A stretch of DNA of 64,000 nucleotides, taken from the NCBI GenBank assembly GCA_002197995.1, contig NGZR01000004.1, forward strand, positions 3,038,001 to 3,102,000, in the 5' to 3' direction. Of the stretch, positions 23,001 through 33,878 are shown piece after piece. The translations under genes were made by a program, and so were the position numbers. Source of the DNA: Gaeumannomyces sp. JS-464. Taxonomy: Eukaryota > Ascomycota > Sordariomycetes > Magnaporthales > Magnaporthaceae. The notes under the pieces are model-generated. The model saw nothing but the letters and a program-made list of their open reading frames with translations, did no database searches and was not told the origin of the DNA. Within the stretch, counting starts at the first letter, position 1, and every line of letters starts with the position of its first letter.

Positions 23001-23242
23001 CCGGGTATGTCGCGGGTCGAGCTGTCCGAGTCGGGCATCGACACTACCGCGTACGCCGAGAGGGCCATGGCAACGCAGAGGACAAATATCTGGACGAGGA
23101 TATACGGCAGACGCAGGGCAAGGGGCTTGTACGAGCGCACCGGCGGCGCGGCGCGGCCCTTTTCCAAGACGTCATCCTCATCTCGTACTGCTTGGGCGTT
23201 ATATGCATATGCGCTCAGTGAAGGCGCCACGGCCTGCTTCAT
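20016..23242 (-). CDS. Large DUF3433-type multi-pass membrane protein
   Basis: Function unknown. A three-exon model is proposed: 23242-22713, 22637-22382 and 22297-20016. The N terminus is cytosolic (MKQAVAPSLSAYAYNAQAV), followed by a first membrane helix, LPYILVQIFVLCVAMALSAY. Then comes a long Ser/Thr/Val-rich, mucin-like segment with a ten-Gly run. A block of helices follows: YFMGVFLPLLVCLVLAAGL, TLQYVGPIGWIKPIAMGQPI, YALIVVLGISIILLTVLAV, WRIIFAVFLCGIFTLVL, GVRFLLALTGVMVTFFWLAF and ISLVMLGAMIVVILTSFLL. This layout, with paired 'PI' membrane blocks, fits the fungal DUF3433 family. Near 22255 the frame moves by one base between VYTID and PDQVPIPGPTTQ. Restoring one base makes 3069 nt and 1022 residues. 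The second donor (GTCACA) is weak, so that border is tentative. The frame from about 22205 to the stop is unambiguous. Confidence 0.82.
22499..22533 (-). repeat. (GGC/GGT)n run encoding ten consecutive Gly
   Basis: A triplet repeat within the second exon of the DUF3433 gene encodes an uninterrupted Gly run followed by NGGNG. A simple in-frame triplet tract. Confidence 0.85.
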
Positions 23243-24878
23243 ATTGACGGACCTGGCTGACGCGGGGTCGAGCCTGTCCCGGGGTGGCGGACTCGAGAGA
23301 AGGAGCGAGGAGGATTTTGCTCGGGAAGATGTGGGCAAGGCGTCAGGGACGCGGCGGTGGCACGGACGGGCACCTTGGAGACTCCCAATCCAACTTCGGT
23401 GTGGCGGCGGTGCGAGAAGCCATGGACAGGCGGGCCGGCCTGGGGATTGCCAACGACGTGGGCAGTCTGGTTGCTGGGAAGGGGCAAGCACCCACCTGGC
23501 GGGGAGGCAGGCAAAGGCAAGTCGTGGGTTGACAGCAGGCCCGGGATGGGTACCTAGGTTATCAGGAGCTGAGGGACAATCCAGGGAGAAGAGGAAGCCG
23601 GGCCCTCCAGTCCCGAGGCGGGCTGTGCAGCCAGCCACCCCAAGGTGGCATCCTGGCTAAGGCACAACTTGACCAGTCTCATTGGCGAAGCTAGCGTGCA
23701 TGCAACGATCGGGACGAGCCCGTCGACGCCGCATCTCGGCTCTGGCGATTCCTGTGGTGGGGGCTGGGCTTGGCGGGCGCCAACCGCCTCGAACGGTCGT
23801 ACAAGGTAGCATCCAAGGTAGTAGCCCTACCACCCTGAGCTGACGGAAAATGGGGTCAAAATCAGCATCTAGGCGGGACCTGCGCTCACGAACGGGCTGT
23901 GCCTCCCTGCCAAGTTTGGCGAGGAACCGCGCCCTGCAACCAATCCGTGCTCAAGAACGCAGACACAAAAATCGTGAATTTTTTTCTCGTTTGGTCGGTG
24001 TGGATTGTGGCTGCCCCCTTGGGACAGCACACGCGGCAGTCACGTCGACGGTTGGCTGGACCGGATTGACCCAACGAGTGGGGTCGTCGTGTCATGTCGC
24101 TGTTCGGACGCTGTAAGGCTGAGAGTTGGTGTCGTTTGATTCGTCCCTAAGCGGCAAAGCCCACCGGCAAAGCGGTAACTTTGCTGGTCCACAAATGATC
24201 GCATCCCCCTTCGGTTGGTCTTTTCTCCCATTGGAAAAGGATGCGCCAATCACCGCCTAGACAGGTGCAAGTAGTCCCGTTTCAAGACTTGTCATCGAGC
24301 GACCAAGACTGTTCCATGTTGGTACAGAGTTGCATTGCCGAGCGTCGCTGTGTCGTCCCGGGCTCCTTCACCACTGAAAAATTGGGCATCACCCGCAGGC
24401 GCGCATCGGACATGGATCAAATCGCTAGTGACGCGAGATGCACGGGCAGATTGCGAAATCCACCCAGGCTGTCGATCGGAGTTGTTGGTCCTGTTCGCAC
24501 GCGATACCCCAGCCACGAGAGGGAAGAAGAATACGGGGAAAAGCAAGGAATAGGGAAGCAAAGCTCACTGGTGGGTTGGATCGCACGGATTGGGGGCTGC
24601 GTAATCAAATTAGAGTAGCTAGGTAGGTAGTCACATGCAGTCATCTTCTTGCGACCACCCACGCCTGGGATCATATCTACCTAGTCAGAGGCGGATCCAT
24701 TATCACCCAAAAGTCCCATGCAGGAATTCACACTGGAAATTCGCCGACCCCTTTGAATAACCAACCCCACGGTTTAGTCGGGTCAGCACTTTCTGGTGCA
24801 ACGCGCATACAGGAAAGGCAAGCGACACATACCGGTCCAACATCCTCTCGTCATCACACGTTAATTACCCCTTCATTA
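23243..24878. other. Intergenic, 5' of the DUF3433 gene and 3' of the SDR gene
   Basis: About 1.6 kb. Open frames continuous with the DUF3433 first exon extend upstream to about 23638, but the Met at 23242 begins the sensible cytosolic N terminus. The rest shows no motif or gene. Confidence 0.5.
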
Positions 24879-25888
24879 TCACCAAGCGCAGTGGCCGCCG
24901 TCGATTCGCAGGTCCGCGCCCGTCATGAAGCTGGAGGCCGAGCTGATGAGAAACACTGCCGCGCCCCGGTACTCCTCGGGCTTGCTCAGGCGGTTGAGCA
25001 TGTTGCCGTTGGCCCAGTCCTGCCTCCTTTCCGGGTACTTGTCAAAAAGCGCCTCCGTCATGGCGGTGACGATGTAGCCCGGCGAGATGGTATTGACCCG
25101 GATCCCCGCGGCGCCCCACTCCGAGGCCAGGTTCCGGCCGAGCTGGAGCACCGCCGCCTTGGAAGCATTGTATGCCCTGTCCTCCGTCTCTTGGCTGTCA
25201 GCGTCACGGGGAAAGGTGGGGAAACAAAACAGAGAAATGAGGGGCGGGTGACTTGCGGGCAGATCAAGCCTCTGTTGGCAACTGTCCCGCTCATGGAACC
25301 GATGAGAACGATGCTGCCTCCCTGCTTCAGGCGCACCATCTGCCGGGCCACGGCCTGGGCTGTCATGAAGACGCCCGTGACGTTGACGCCCAGCATCTTG
25401 TCCACGTCCTCAGCCGTGTACTCGAGCGCGGGAGTCTCCTGCTGGATCCCGGCGGCGGCGATGAGCCCGTCCAGCCGGCCGTGCCGGTTCGCAATCTGCT
25501 CAAAGGTCCCGTTGAGCGTCTGCACGTCGCGGACGTCGATGCGGTGGTACACCAGGCTGGAGCCCAGCTCGGACTTGGCGCGGTCGGTGATGCGGCCAAA
25601 GTCCGGCGACGGCTCCGGCAGTCGATCCACGGCGTGCACCTCCTTCGCCCCTGCTTCGAGGAGCGCCTCAGCCTGCACGAGACCGAGTCCGCGGCCGGCG
25701 CCCGACACAATCACAACCTTCCCGTCAAGCCTGAATTCGGGGAGACCGTGTTGCCTAGCGGCAGAGCTGGCGAGGCGCAATGCCGCCTTCGCAGGCGGGG
25801 TCTGATGGGTGCATCTCAAAGGCTGCATGGAGCTCACGGCCAGCAATCCGCGAAGCCGAGGCACGAACCGACCGACCGAAGAAAACAT
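24879..25888 (-). CDS. Short-chain dehydrogenase, D-arabinitol 2-dehydrogenase-like
   Basis: A classical SDR probably oxidising a sugar alcohol with NAD(P). The two-exon model (25888-25253 and 25187-24879) gives 945 nt and 314 residues. Motifs are KVVIVSGAGRGLGL (cofactor loop TGX3GXG type), DVRDVQTLNG, GLIAAAGIQQ (NAG-like), GSIVLIGSMSG with the catalytic Ser, and YNASKAA with catalytic Tyr and Lys. RVNTISPGYIVTAMT and the C terminus FMTGADLRIDGGHCAW follow; the last is very characteristic of fungal arabinitol and xylulose reductases. A basic leader of about 50 residues (MFSSVGRFVPRLRGLLAV) precedes the fold and may target mitochondria. The intron donor is GTCACC, and the in-frame acceptor is GAG rather than CAG. 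A CAG nearby would break the frame, so the exact border is uncertain. The exact substrate is inferred. Confidence 0.9.
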
Positions 25889-27015
25889 GATGACCTAACG
25901 ATATGGGGGTCCTGTGGTGACAGGAAGGGGCCCAAGACGGTACAGTGAAATGCGCAATCGAGTGACTCGTCCGCGCGGGCGCCGAGATGTTAGGGGAGCG
26001 GGCTTGATGGCTGCTGATATGATTCCAATGATAACCGACCAAGCATCGGGGAAAAAACACGACGGAGAGAAGGGGCCGCCGGACGAGGGGATGGTAAGGC
26101 GGTGTTAGAATGGGAGGTGATGGGACGGAAGGCGTCATGTGTCAACATACATGTATCGCCTGGTCAGTTCCTGCCCATTTTGAAGCTCGGGGCCCTTGCC
26201 GAGAGACTCCAGCCTGGAAAGGCATCCCCTCATCTCAGCTCCAGACTTATGGAGCCCGTGGTCGTACCGAGCATCATCGGGCAATCACCAATTCATCTTT
26301 GCGGGAGCTCCTCAAGCCATGCACTTCCGGCCACACCATTGTGTAATTGGGGATGGGGCGATATGAGGCAGGCAGCACACACGTGCCACCATCCAACCAG
26401 ATCGTCCCCCTTGGCAGCACGTACCGGCTTCGGATTGCCTATACAGGTATCCCGCCCAGTTGGTAGCCACAGCACCAAAGCTTGAGCTTCCTTCCCCTCA
26501 CTTGCGCCCGCATTGGGCTCCACCAATGCTTGGCCCCCGACCTGATTGAAACGCCAGCGGCGAGCCTCTCTGGGTTGAACAGCCGAGGTTGGCGGGCCGG
26601 TGCTTGAGAATACGACATCAGATGTCTTGCGACTGGATATCGGAGATAGTCTAGACCTACAGCGTGCCTCGCGTGCGCCTTGTACCATGAGTCCACCAGC
26701 CAAATAGTCGCTTCAAGCCCAAGATCCACACCGATTGCTTCCCACCATGCATGCGCCTGCCTGCCAATCTCTCTGCCCGTCTTTAACCCGCCTGCATGCC
26801 TCCTTGTCATGTAGGTTAGGTATGTGGGGGTGCATCGGTGGTCGGAGATGCAAGCGGACGGATCGGGAATCGAGCGTAACGGAAAAGGAAGAGACGAAAG
26901 TCCAAGAGGCATGTCTCCCTGAACGGATAAAAGAAACAGAGCGAGGATAAAGGCACGCCAGCCCGGGCTCCATGCCAAGCCAGGACCGCCATCGGCTCGC
27001 CAGACCACACACAGC
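25889..27015. other. Intergenic, 5' of the SDR gene and 3' of the NPT1 gene
   Basis: About 1.1 kb. A 249-codon open frame on the minus strand (26439-27188) overlaps the last exon of NPT1 out of frame and has no motif, so it is not taken as a gene. Nothing else is supported. Confidence 0.55.
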
Positions 27016-28675
27016 TCAGGCTGTACCGGCACTGTCACCCTCTTTGCCCCATCTCGACGTCTCATCACCTCCCTCCCATTCGTTCTCGACGTATCCAAGC
27101 TCGCGCTTGACCTTTTTGACGGTGGCTGCATCGCCGGTGTTCTTACCGATGTTGTCGCTGTTGCACGTACAGGTAGGAAGGAGCACATGGTAACCTGTCA
27201 GAAAACGAGACCCAGACAAGGGAAAGCGCCTGTTGGGGGCGGCCGGCCAGGAACTGGCCGCACCTCTGCAGGGGTCACTGACCTCAGTTTAACTGCCGGC
27301 TTCCCGTTGACGGAGCTCAGCTTGATGACAATGTTGAGCGGCACCGACTTCTTACCCGTCGACCGGTTGACGAAGTCGTTGGTGAGGAAGGTGCCGACAC
27401 CAAAGGTAGGTGTCAGTCCAGCCTCTTCAGATATTTGCTTGTACTCGAGGCAACGGTCGATGTTGAGCGAGTCCGAGAACACGATGATCTTCGTCCCCTT
27501 GATGCCCTGCTGGTCGTAAAAGGTCCGCATCCTCTTGACGAAGTTTGCGGGGTCTCCCGAGTCCTGGCGGACCCCTGCAAACACATCCGCATACGTCTTG
27601 CCGGCGCCGGCCTTGGCTTCGTGCGCGGGGTCGAGCCAGCGCACCGGCCGGCCGAACGACTTGAGGAACTCGGGCGTCCCGAATGTGTCAGTGAGCGCAA
27701 TGCCCAGGACAGCCGGGCCAAAACAGCCGACCCAGCGGGCGAGCGCCTCTTCAGACGCGGCCTTGTAGTCACCCAGGATGGCAGCAATGCCCATGAACCA
27801 CTCGTGGGCGACGGTCCCCACCGGGGCCATGTTGAAGCGCATGGCCAGGTGGACGTTGCTGGTGCCCGTCAGCTTGCCGGGCCAGCCGCCATCCTGAGCC
27901 TCCTTGCCGGCCTTGGCAAGGCCTCGGAAGACCAGGGCTTGGGTGTGGTAGTCGCGGCGGCGACGGGTGCCGAACTCGGACACGACGCAGCCGGCCTTGA
28001 GCAGGCGCACACCCTTGTCGTAGGCGAGCTCCTCCTGGCCCTGGTAGTCCCAGTCCGTGTCCATGAAGCGGAAGTACGCCTCTGAGGTCAGGGCCAAGAT
28101 GGGGATCTCGTAGAGGATCGTGTCGACCCACCTACCGCTGATCTGAATGTCGACATCGCCCAGATCGGCATCTGCGCCCGTGTCGCCGGCGAGCGGGACG
28201 AACTTGACGAGAACCTGGTCCCGAGGACTCAGGCGGAACTGGCGCAGGAACTCCAGATATTCGCTGGTGAGATAGGGACAGTTGGCTTTCAGGAAGCGGT
28301 GCTCCTCGTCTGACAACGAGATATTGCCCAGTTCTAATAAGGGGGGGTGCGTGGGGTTTGTTGTTTATATGATTCATTTGTTTCCGCCGGTCAGCCTACC
28401 TACCACCAAGGTCAGGGGTAGGGATAGGGTAGGAGGTGATGGCGAGTGGTGGGTGGCCGCCCTGGTGGGGGTTCCCTACTCCTGATCTGCTCGGCCAGCC
28501 ATTGGTAGGCGGCCCGGGACAGCCTCTTTTCGGGCGTGCGGTTGCTGAAGGCGTAGGTGACGGTAGCGGTGCTGAAGTGCTTGAGGACGGCGCATTGCAT
28601 GGTCAGCTTGTACAGGTCCGTGTCAAGAAACGATATGACGCCCTCCGGGTACGGAGAGCCGCTATTGAAGTCCAT
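27016..28675 (-). CDS. NPT1: Nicotinate phosphoribosyltransferase
   Basis: Salvages nicotinate to nicotinate mononucleotide using PRPP and ATP in the Preiss-Handler route to NAD. Three exons (28675-28480, 28333-27283, 27157-27016) total 1389 nt and 462 residues, all in frame, a little longer than the yeast enzyme. Diagnostic stretches are FLDTDLYKLTMQCAVLKHF near the N terminus, ISGRWVDTILYEIPILAL, SEFGTRRRRDYHTQ (substrate-binding core) and TSNVHLAMRFNMAPVGTVAH, with the conserved His region whose phosphorylation couples ATP hydrolysis. FGVGTFLTNDF and the C-terminal KLSDNIGKNTG and VKRELGYVE follow. Intron 2 uses a GTCAGT donor. Intron 1 is the longer one (146 nt). It shares a 2.4-kb divergent region with the flavohaemoglobin gene. 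Cytosolic or nuclear, as in yeast, is expected. Confidence 0.97.
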
Positions 28676-31062
28676 GGCGGCGGCTGTGGTCGCGATGGCG
28701 GCGGTTGTTGGCGCTGTATGGGATTTTTGTGTGCTGGAGGGCAGATGAGCAATCGGCGATGTGGCGATGGATTTTTTTTCTTTATTCCCAGGTATTCTTT
28801 AACGACGAGAGGCGTTTGCTGCTTCTCCAGACCATATGACCTGGGCGTCTCTCTCTCGTCGCGGTGCTTCTTTGTCATGGAATTGCCTCAGGTTCCCTTT
28901 TCCAGTTGCGGCAGCCAGTCAGTCGCCCTCAGGAACCCGCCCCGATTACCTAAACTAGCCCGCCCCGCCATCACCAAACAACAGGGAGCCCGACCGTGCC
29001 GGGCACATCAACAACCGCCCGCGTCCAGCTCTGTTCGTGCACAGCAGCCCGGGCGGGAACGGCTGCAAGCACGGAAATCTCATTTGGGCTACCTCTCGGA
29101 AGCGTCGGGTCATAGAGAGACTGAGACATGTTGCGTTGAATAAAGTCGACAGAAAGCCAAGTATCCACAGCAAATTCAGAGATGGGAATCACACAGTACC
29201 ACCACATCTTGCTCGGTGGTGCTGGTTTCATAGCACGTAAAACACGCATCTGCCCTCGGGGCATCTGTCGGCTCTCCAAGGCAGGACCTGACCCGACTGT
29301 GCGGTGCGGTGTGCAAGCCCTCGCATGACCAGCACCTCTCCGAGCCGCCGAGAGCCGGGGGATCCAGGCGACAGGTGCGCGTGGCTATACCCGCTCACCC
29401 GCTCACAAAAGTCCCCATCGTACGATGGATGTACCACTCAACTCGCCATTCCAAAAAAAAGAAAGAGTCATCAAATCGACGCATGCAAAAAGTAGCGACT
29501 TCCGACATCTTGGGCAGCTGACCTTACAGGGTGGGCTGCCGTTTGCATCCCTTCCGGCGTGCTCCGGTTTTTTATCTTGCTCTTTCATAGGTTTGTCATT
29601 AGATTCTTTATCTTGGGCATATTTATTTTTGTCTCTTTCTCCCATCTTGGCTTAGGCCACACTGGGAGAGCGTGGGAGGCACGGCAACCCGCACGTGGCC
29701 CGTGGTCCCGGCAGGCATGGGCCGAGGGAGAGCTTTGTGCTCCCAAGCGGAACTGAGTTTGTTTCGCCAAACACGAATCCCTGAGGTGGTGGTGGTGCAT
29801 ATCCGTATCTGATATGGCCGGGTTCCATGTGCCGTTGCCGTGTGCCGTCCTCCCTGCCTGGGACTTGCATACTGTCACTAATATTTCCCATCCACAGGCT
29901 TCAGGGAACTTCACAGGCACCAAGGGTCCGTGACTACACTACACGGCCGGTCAATGTCGGGTTGGGAGGGCTTTGTGTGAGATTGGATGAGGGTCTCATC
30001 TCGTCAGATACCGGCAGTTGCCCTACACAACGAAACCTGTTCCTGGCAAACTCAACGTCCCAATCCTTGGCGATGCCTGAGCTGCCCTTCACGGGACCGC
30101 TGCGGGGCCTCAGGCCCACTGATGGCCATGTGCGGCGATTTGGTGGAGCCTCCTTCTTGGACCCCTACTGTACGACCCCGGAGCCACAACATCAGGACAA
30201 ATTTTCTGCTTTGTTTTCTCTATCTTTTTTTTTTGTTTTTTTTTTGTCCTCCCTTCGTCCCTTTGGCAGAAACCTGGCGTCTGGTTTTGATGCCAGCGTG
30301 CGCCTCGCACGGCAGCCATGCGAGAATCCTTTGCCGAGACGGGGGCCGTTTGCGCCCCGGCCCTGACCGCCCCAATCACATTCACACTGGCCCGGCTGGT
30401 CAAGCCCCCCTGAGCCTACGGAGACGACCGCCTTTAGACGGCGGAGCGGAACTTTATCCTCGTACGATTTGTCTACCGTCGGTGCCACTTTTTCCTTCTT
30501 CTCATCTTCCTTTTTTTCTCTCCGAAGATGTCAAGGACGCGCAGATTCGCGACAGGACCGGATGATGCGGCTGTTCGGGGTCTGACTGGTCGAATGTTGT
30601 CTGCATACCGTTGGGCCGTCAGGGCGAGGGGATGGCTTCCTCTGCGGCCGAGATGACAGGCGGGCAAGCCTACGGAATGGATCCTTCTATATTCAAGTAG
30701 TCTGTACTTAGTAGCCCTCCTTGACTACACTTCGGCTACGTAGCACGCACGACGTAGGCGACCAGCTAGACCGGCCCACGTAGAAATTCAAGGGGGTAGG
30801 CGTGGAGGGAGAAGGCAGGTATATATGCCAGCCACCTCCCAAGCAGCACCACTCTGTAGCTTGTCTAGTCCGCACTTCCATATCCATTACCTTTGCCCAG
30901 GCTTCCAGGCGAGCGTTCCCATTACTATAGTCTTTCACCATACCTCGCATACACCGTGCATCGGTCGATTCTTTTTATACCTTAGCACTGCCCATCTGGA
31001 CGCCTCCATCTTGGTATTTCGCCGTCCCGGTCGCCCGACCCTCACACGGGCAGCAACTCGAG
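28676..31062. other. Divergent intergenic region, NPT1 / flavohaemoglobin
   Basis: About 2.4 kb between divergent start codons. It contains a TATA-like run near 30823, poly-T runs near 30225-30250, and open frames up to about 190 codons without motifs or coding-like codon use. It probably holds both promoters. No additional gene is supported. Confidence 0.55.
30820..30826 (+). promoter_or_regulatory. TATA-like element of the flavohaemoglobin gene
   Basis: TATATAT lies about 240 nt upstream of the start codon at 31063. It is the only such run close to that gene. Motif and position only. Confidence 0.4.
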
Positions 31063-32609
31063 ATGGCCCTCACCTACCAGCAGATGAAGCTCGTCAAGAG
31101 CACGGTTCCGGTGCTCAAGGAGTCGGGAGAGCTCATCTCCACCACATTCTACAGAGACATGTTGGCAGAGAACCCCAGGCTACGAGAGGTCTTCAACAGC
31201 GTCAACCAGAAGAGCGGAAGGCAGCCACGCGCCCTGACGCAGGTTATGCTCAGCTTTGCCAACAATGTTAGCCATATGAGCGAGCTTATTCCCACACTCG
31301 AAAAGGTTGGTGAAAAATAGCTATCCCGGGCGCTCGTCAACAGGAGAACACCGCTGACTCGGGCTCCAGATATGCAATAAGCACTGTTCCCTTGGCATCC
31401 AGCAGGCAGATTATAGGTACGTGGGTACGAGACTGACGGTGTTCAGCCATGTTGCCTCTGTGTTGCACAGCTTGCATGCTATCTGGATATTTTCCGCATG
31501 CCTCGACACTCGCCCCGCATGCAGCCCCTGATGAACGGACACGTTGCTGACTCTTTTCCAGCATCGTTGGCCGGTACCTGATCCTGGCTTTTGCGCAGGT
31601 GCTCGGGCCAGCATGGACACCCGACGTCGAGCTGGCCTGGACCAAGGCTTACTGGGTGCTTGCCAAGATGATGATGGCCAGAGAATCGCAATTGTACGGC
31701 GAATTCGGAGACTGGACTGACTGGCGCAAGTTCAAGATTAGCCGCAAGGAGCCGCAGTCCAAGGCGCCTGACGCCATGGTTTCGTTCTATCTCAAACCTG
31801 TCGACGGGAAGCGCCTGCCAGACTTCTTTCCGGGACAGTATGTATCGATACAGGTCAGGGTGCCCATCAGCGGCCTCCTGCAATCGCGCCAGTACTCGCT
31901 GAGCGAGGCGCCCCGCAAGCAGGGAGACTACTACCGTATCACGGTCAAGAGGGACGAGGGCGGCTGCTACGTCGGCGGCAACAGGACCGGGACTGCGGCA
32001 TCCTCAATAAGGTCTATTTCGACCACGTCGACGTCGTCTCCGACGTCATCATCGGCAGGACCGGGGCCGTCGTACACATGCCTGGGCGTCGTTTCCAATC
32101 TGCTAATCGATGAGATGGCCGAGGGCGATGTGATTGAGGTGTCCCACCCGTCGGGCGAATTCTTCCTCGACACCAACAACGACAGCAGCGTCCCGCTGGT
32201 GCTGATATCGGCCGGGGCGGGCGTGACGCCTATGATATCAATCCTGAACTCTGTTTTGGAGTCGCAGCCGAACCGCGACATCTCATGGATCCAGGGGGTG
32301 CGGCAGACGGTCCCGTTTGAAGACCACATCCGGCAGATCAAGAGGAGCTACCCCAAAGTGCGGACAAACGTCTTCAAAACGGAGCTGGCCGACGGCGACT
32401 TCACGGGAACCACGCTCCACGGAAGGATGGACCTCGCCAAGGTCAGCCGGGCTGACCTGTTCCTGGACCATAGCGCGGCAGACTTCCGGTGCTGCGGGCC
32501 GGAAGTTTTCATGATTGCTGTGGCTCAGTACCTGCGAGACGAGAAGGTCGAGCCGAGCCGGGTCAAGTTCGAGCTGTTTAGTACAGGGGTTATGGCTATT
32601 CCAGCCTGA
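31063..32609 (+). CDS. YHB1: Flavohaemoglobin, nitric oxide dioxygenase
   Basis: Detoxifies NO to nitrate with O2 and NAD(P)H. Three exons (31063-31305, 31370-31416, 31562-32609) give 1338 nt. The globin domain has Tyr30 (B10, in FYRDML), Gln54 (E7, in GRQPRAL) and the proximal haem His86 in ICNKHCSLGIQQADY; this helix is encoded by a 47-nt exon. The reductase part has FFPGQYVSIQV, RQYSLSE (FAD), LISAGAGVTPMISIL and CCGPEVFMIAVAQYL (NAD). Between about 31990 and 32087 the long frame reads an odd Ser/Thr-rich stretch. The next frame there reads CGILNKVYFDHVDVVSDVI and GRTGAVVHMPG with strongly coding-like codons, running straight into VVSNLLIDEM. This points to two compensating indels, so the Ser/Thr stretch is probably not real. 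No targeting peptide is seen. Confidence 0.95.
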
Positions 32610-33878
32610 AAGAGTTGAAGGATGACCCAGATGCCTGATATTATCTTGGGGGATGCATTTGTGTTGAGACGATACCGCAGGACTTTTGAGTTCGCGCAGT
32701 CCGCCTTTTGTTGTTTTTGTTTCTCCTTTTTGTTGTTGCACTTGCACTCGATGTATCTCTTAGAATGAAAGATGCAAGAAAGCACATGACGGCAATACAA
32801 TAGGGGAAGGTCTGGGATAGATGATAGGACTCGACCGGATTGGAGCAGGAACAGGGTTAAACGGATAAAAAGCTCGAGGAGGGAATTAGGTTAGAGTTTC
32901 GAGAAAGGGGAAGGGAAGGGGGATGCATGTGGGTGGGTAACGCGAAAAGAATATGCACCTGCTGAAAAATTAAAAAGATAAAAATAGAAAATGGAAGTGC
33001 GATTCGGATTTTGTCCCCATATATTCACATCTCAGTGTGCACTCTCTGTGCGTTATTTCTAGCTTTTGTGCTGGACAGTGGCTGAGACGACGTTGTTCCG
33101 GGCACGCGAGGTGGTGTGACTTCCTCGCGAAGGCATCAAATTAGCCCACTACGGCATCCCTCGAATTTTGCAGCCCCTGTCAAGACCTCAGCCGCACGCA
33201 AGCCAAGCGCCTCTCTGAATCTCCGATCATGGCAATCCCCGGTGGGGTGTGTGGGGTTCGCCCAAGGCGTTGTTGGGTTGGAAGCGTGCCCGGGAGCTCT
33301 CTTATCCAGTCTCGACGAGTTCAACCGATCGGCTGCTGGTCCATGCAAACAAGATTGCGGCAGCAACCTCTGATCTTCTGGGCCCAATCGTTTCGGGACC
33401 CAGGCCAAGCCCAGTCCCGCGGGCTGAACAGAATCTTTTTCAGCCGTTCAGTCTAGCCTGGTCCGAATCCCAATCCCAGCCCGGGCGAGTCGCTGATCTC
33501 GTTCGCCGCCAGGGGTCCATGGCACTATTGAGGTGTGGACCAATGGCGGCTGAGTGCAGCCACACGACCATTTACGCGCAAGGCCTGGACACCCTCAGGT
33601 TGAGCGTCCGCTGTGTTGTTGCTGGGCGTGCCAGGTTGCTATGCAGATAACGAACCCCTCAAAGTCTACCTGCGCCATGGCCAGGCTGATCAGCACGGCG
33701 CTCGAGGGCTTGCGCCCTGAACCCCCGTGTCTCTATATCTACTAGGGCAAGCCCCTAGTGTGTCGTGTCACGCTCCCAAGAAGTCTTGGGACTTCCTCGT
33801 TTGCTGCCGCGCACATTGTTTGCGCCGACGTGTTCTGCCCTTCGTCTATCGGGCGAGAGCATCACCCGCTGGCCCGCC
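32610..33878. other. Intergenic, flavohaemoglobin 3' / VWA gene promoter
   Basis: About 1.3 kb between tandem genes. The first half is purine-rich and AT-rich 3' flank; the second half is GC-rich. Short frames only, and no TATA element or other gene is seen. Confidence 0.55.

Noticed and set aside
26439..27188. 249-codon minus-strand frame
   Set aside because: Runs out of frame through the last NPT1 exon and has no recognisable feature.
31990..32087. Ser/Thr-rich insertion in flavohaemoglobin as a real lineage trait
   Set aside because: The adjacent frame is far more coding-like and joins the conserved VVSNLL segment, so a compensating indel pair is more likely.
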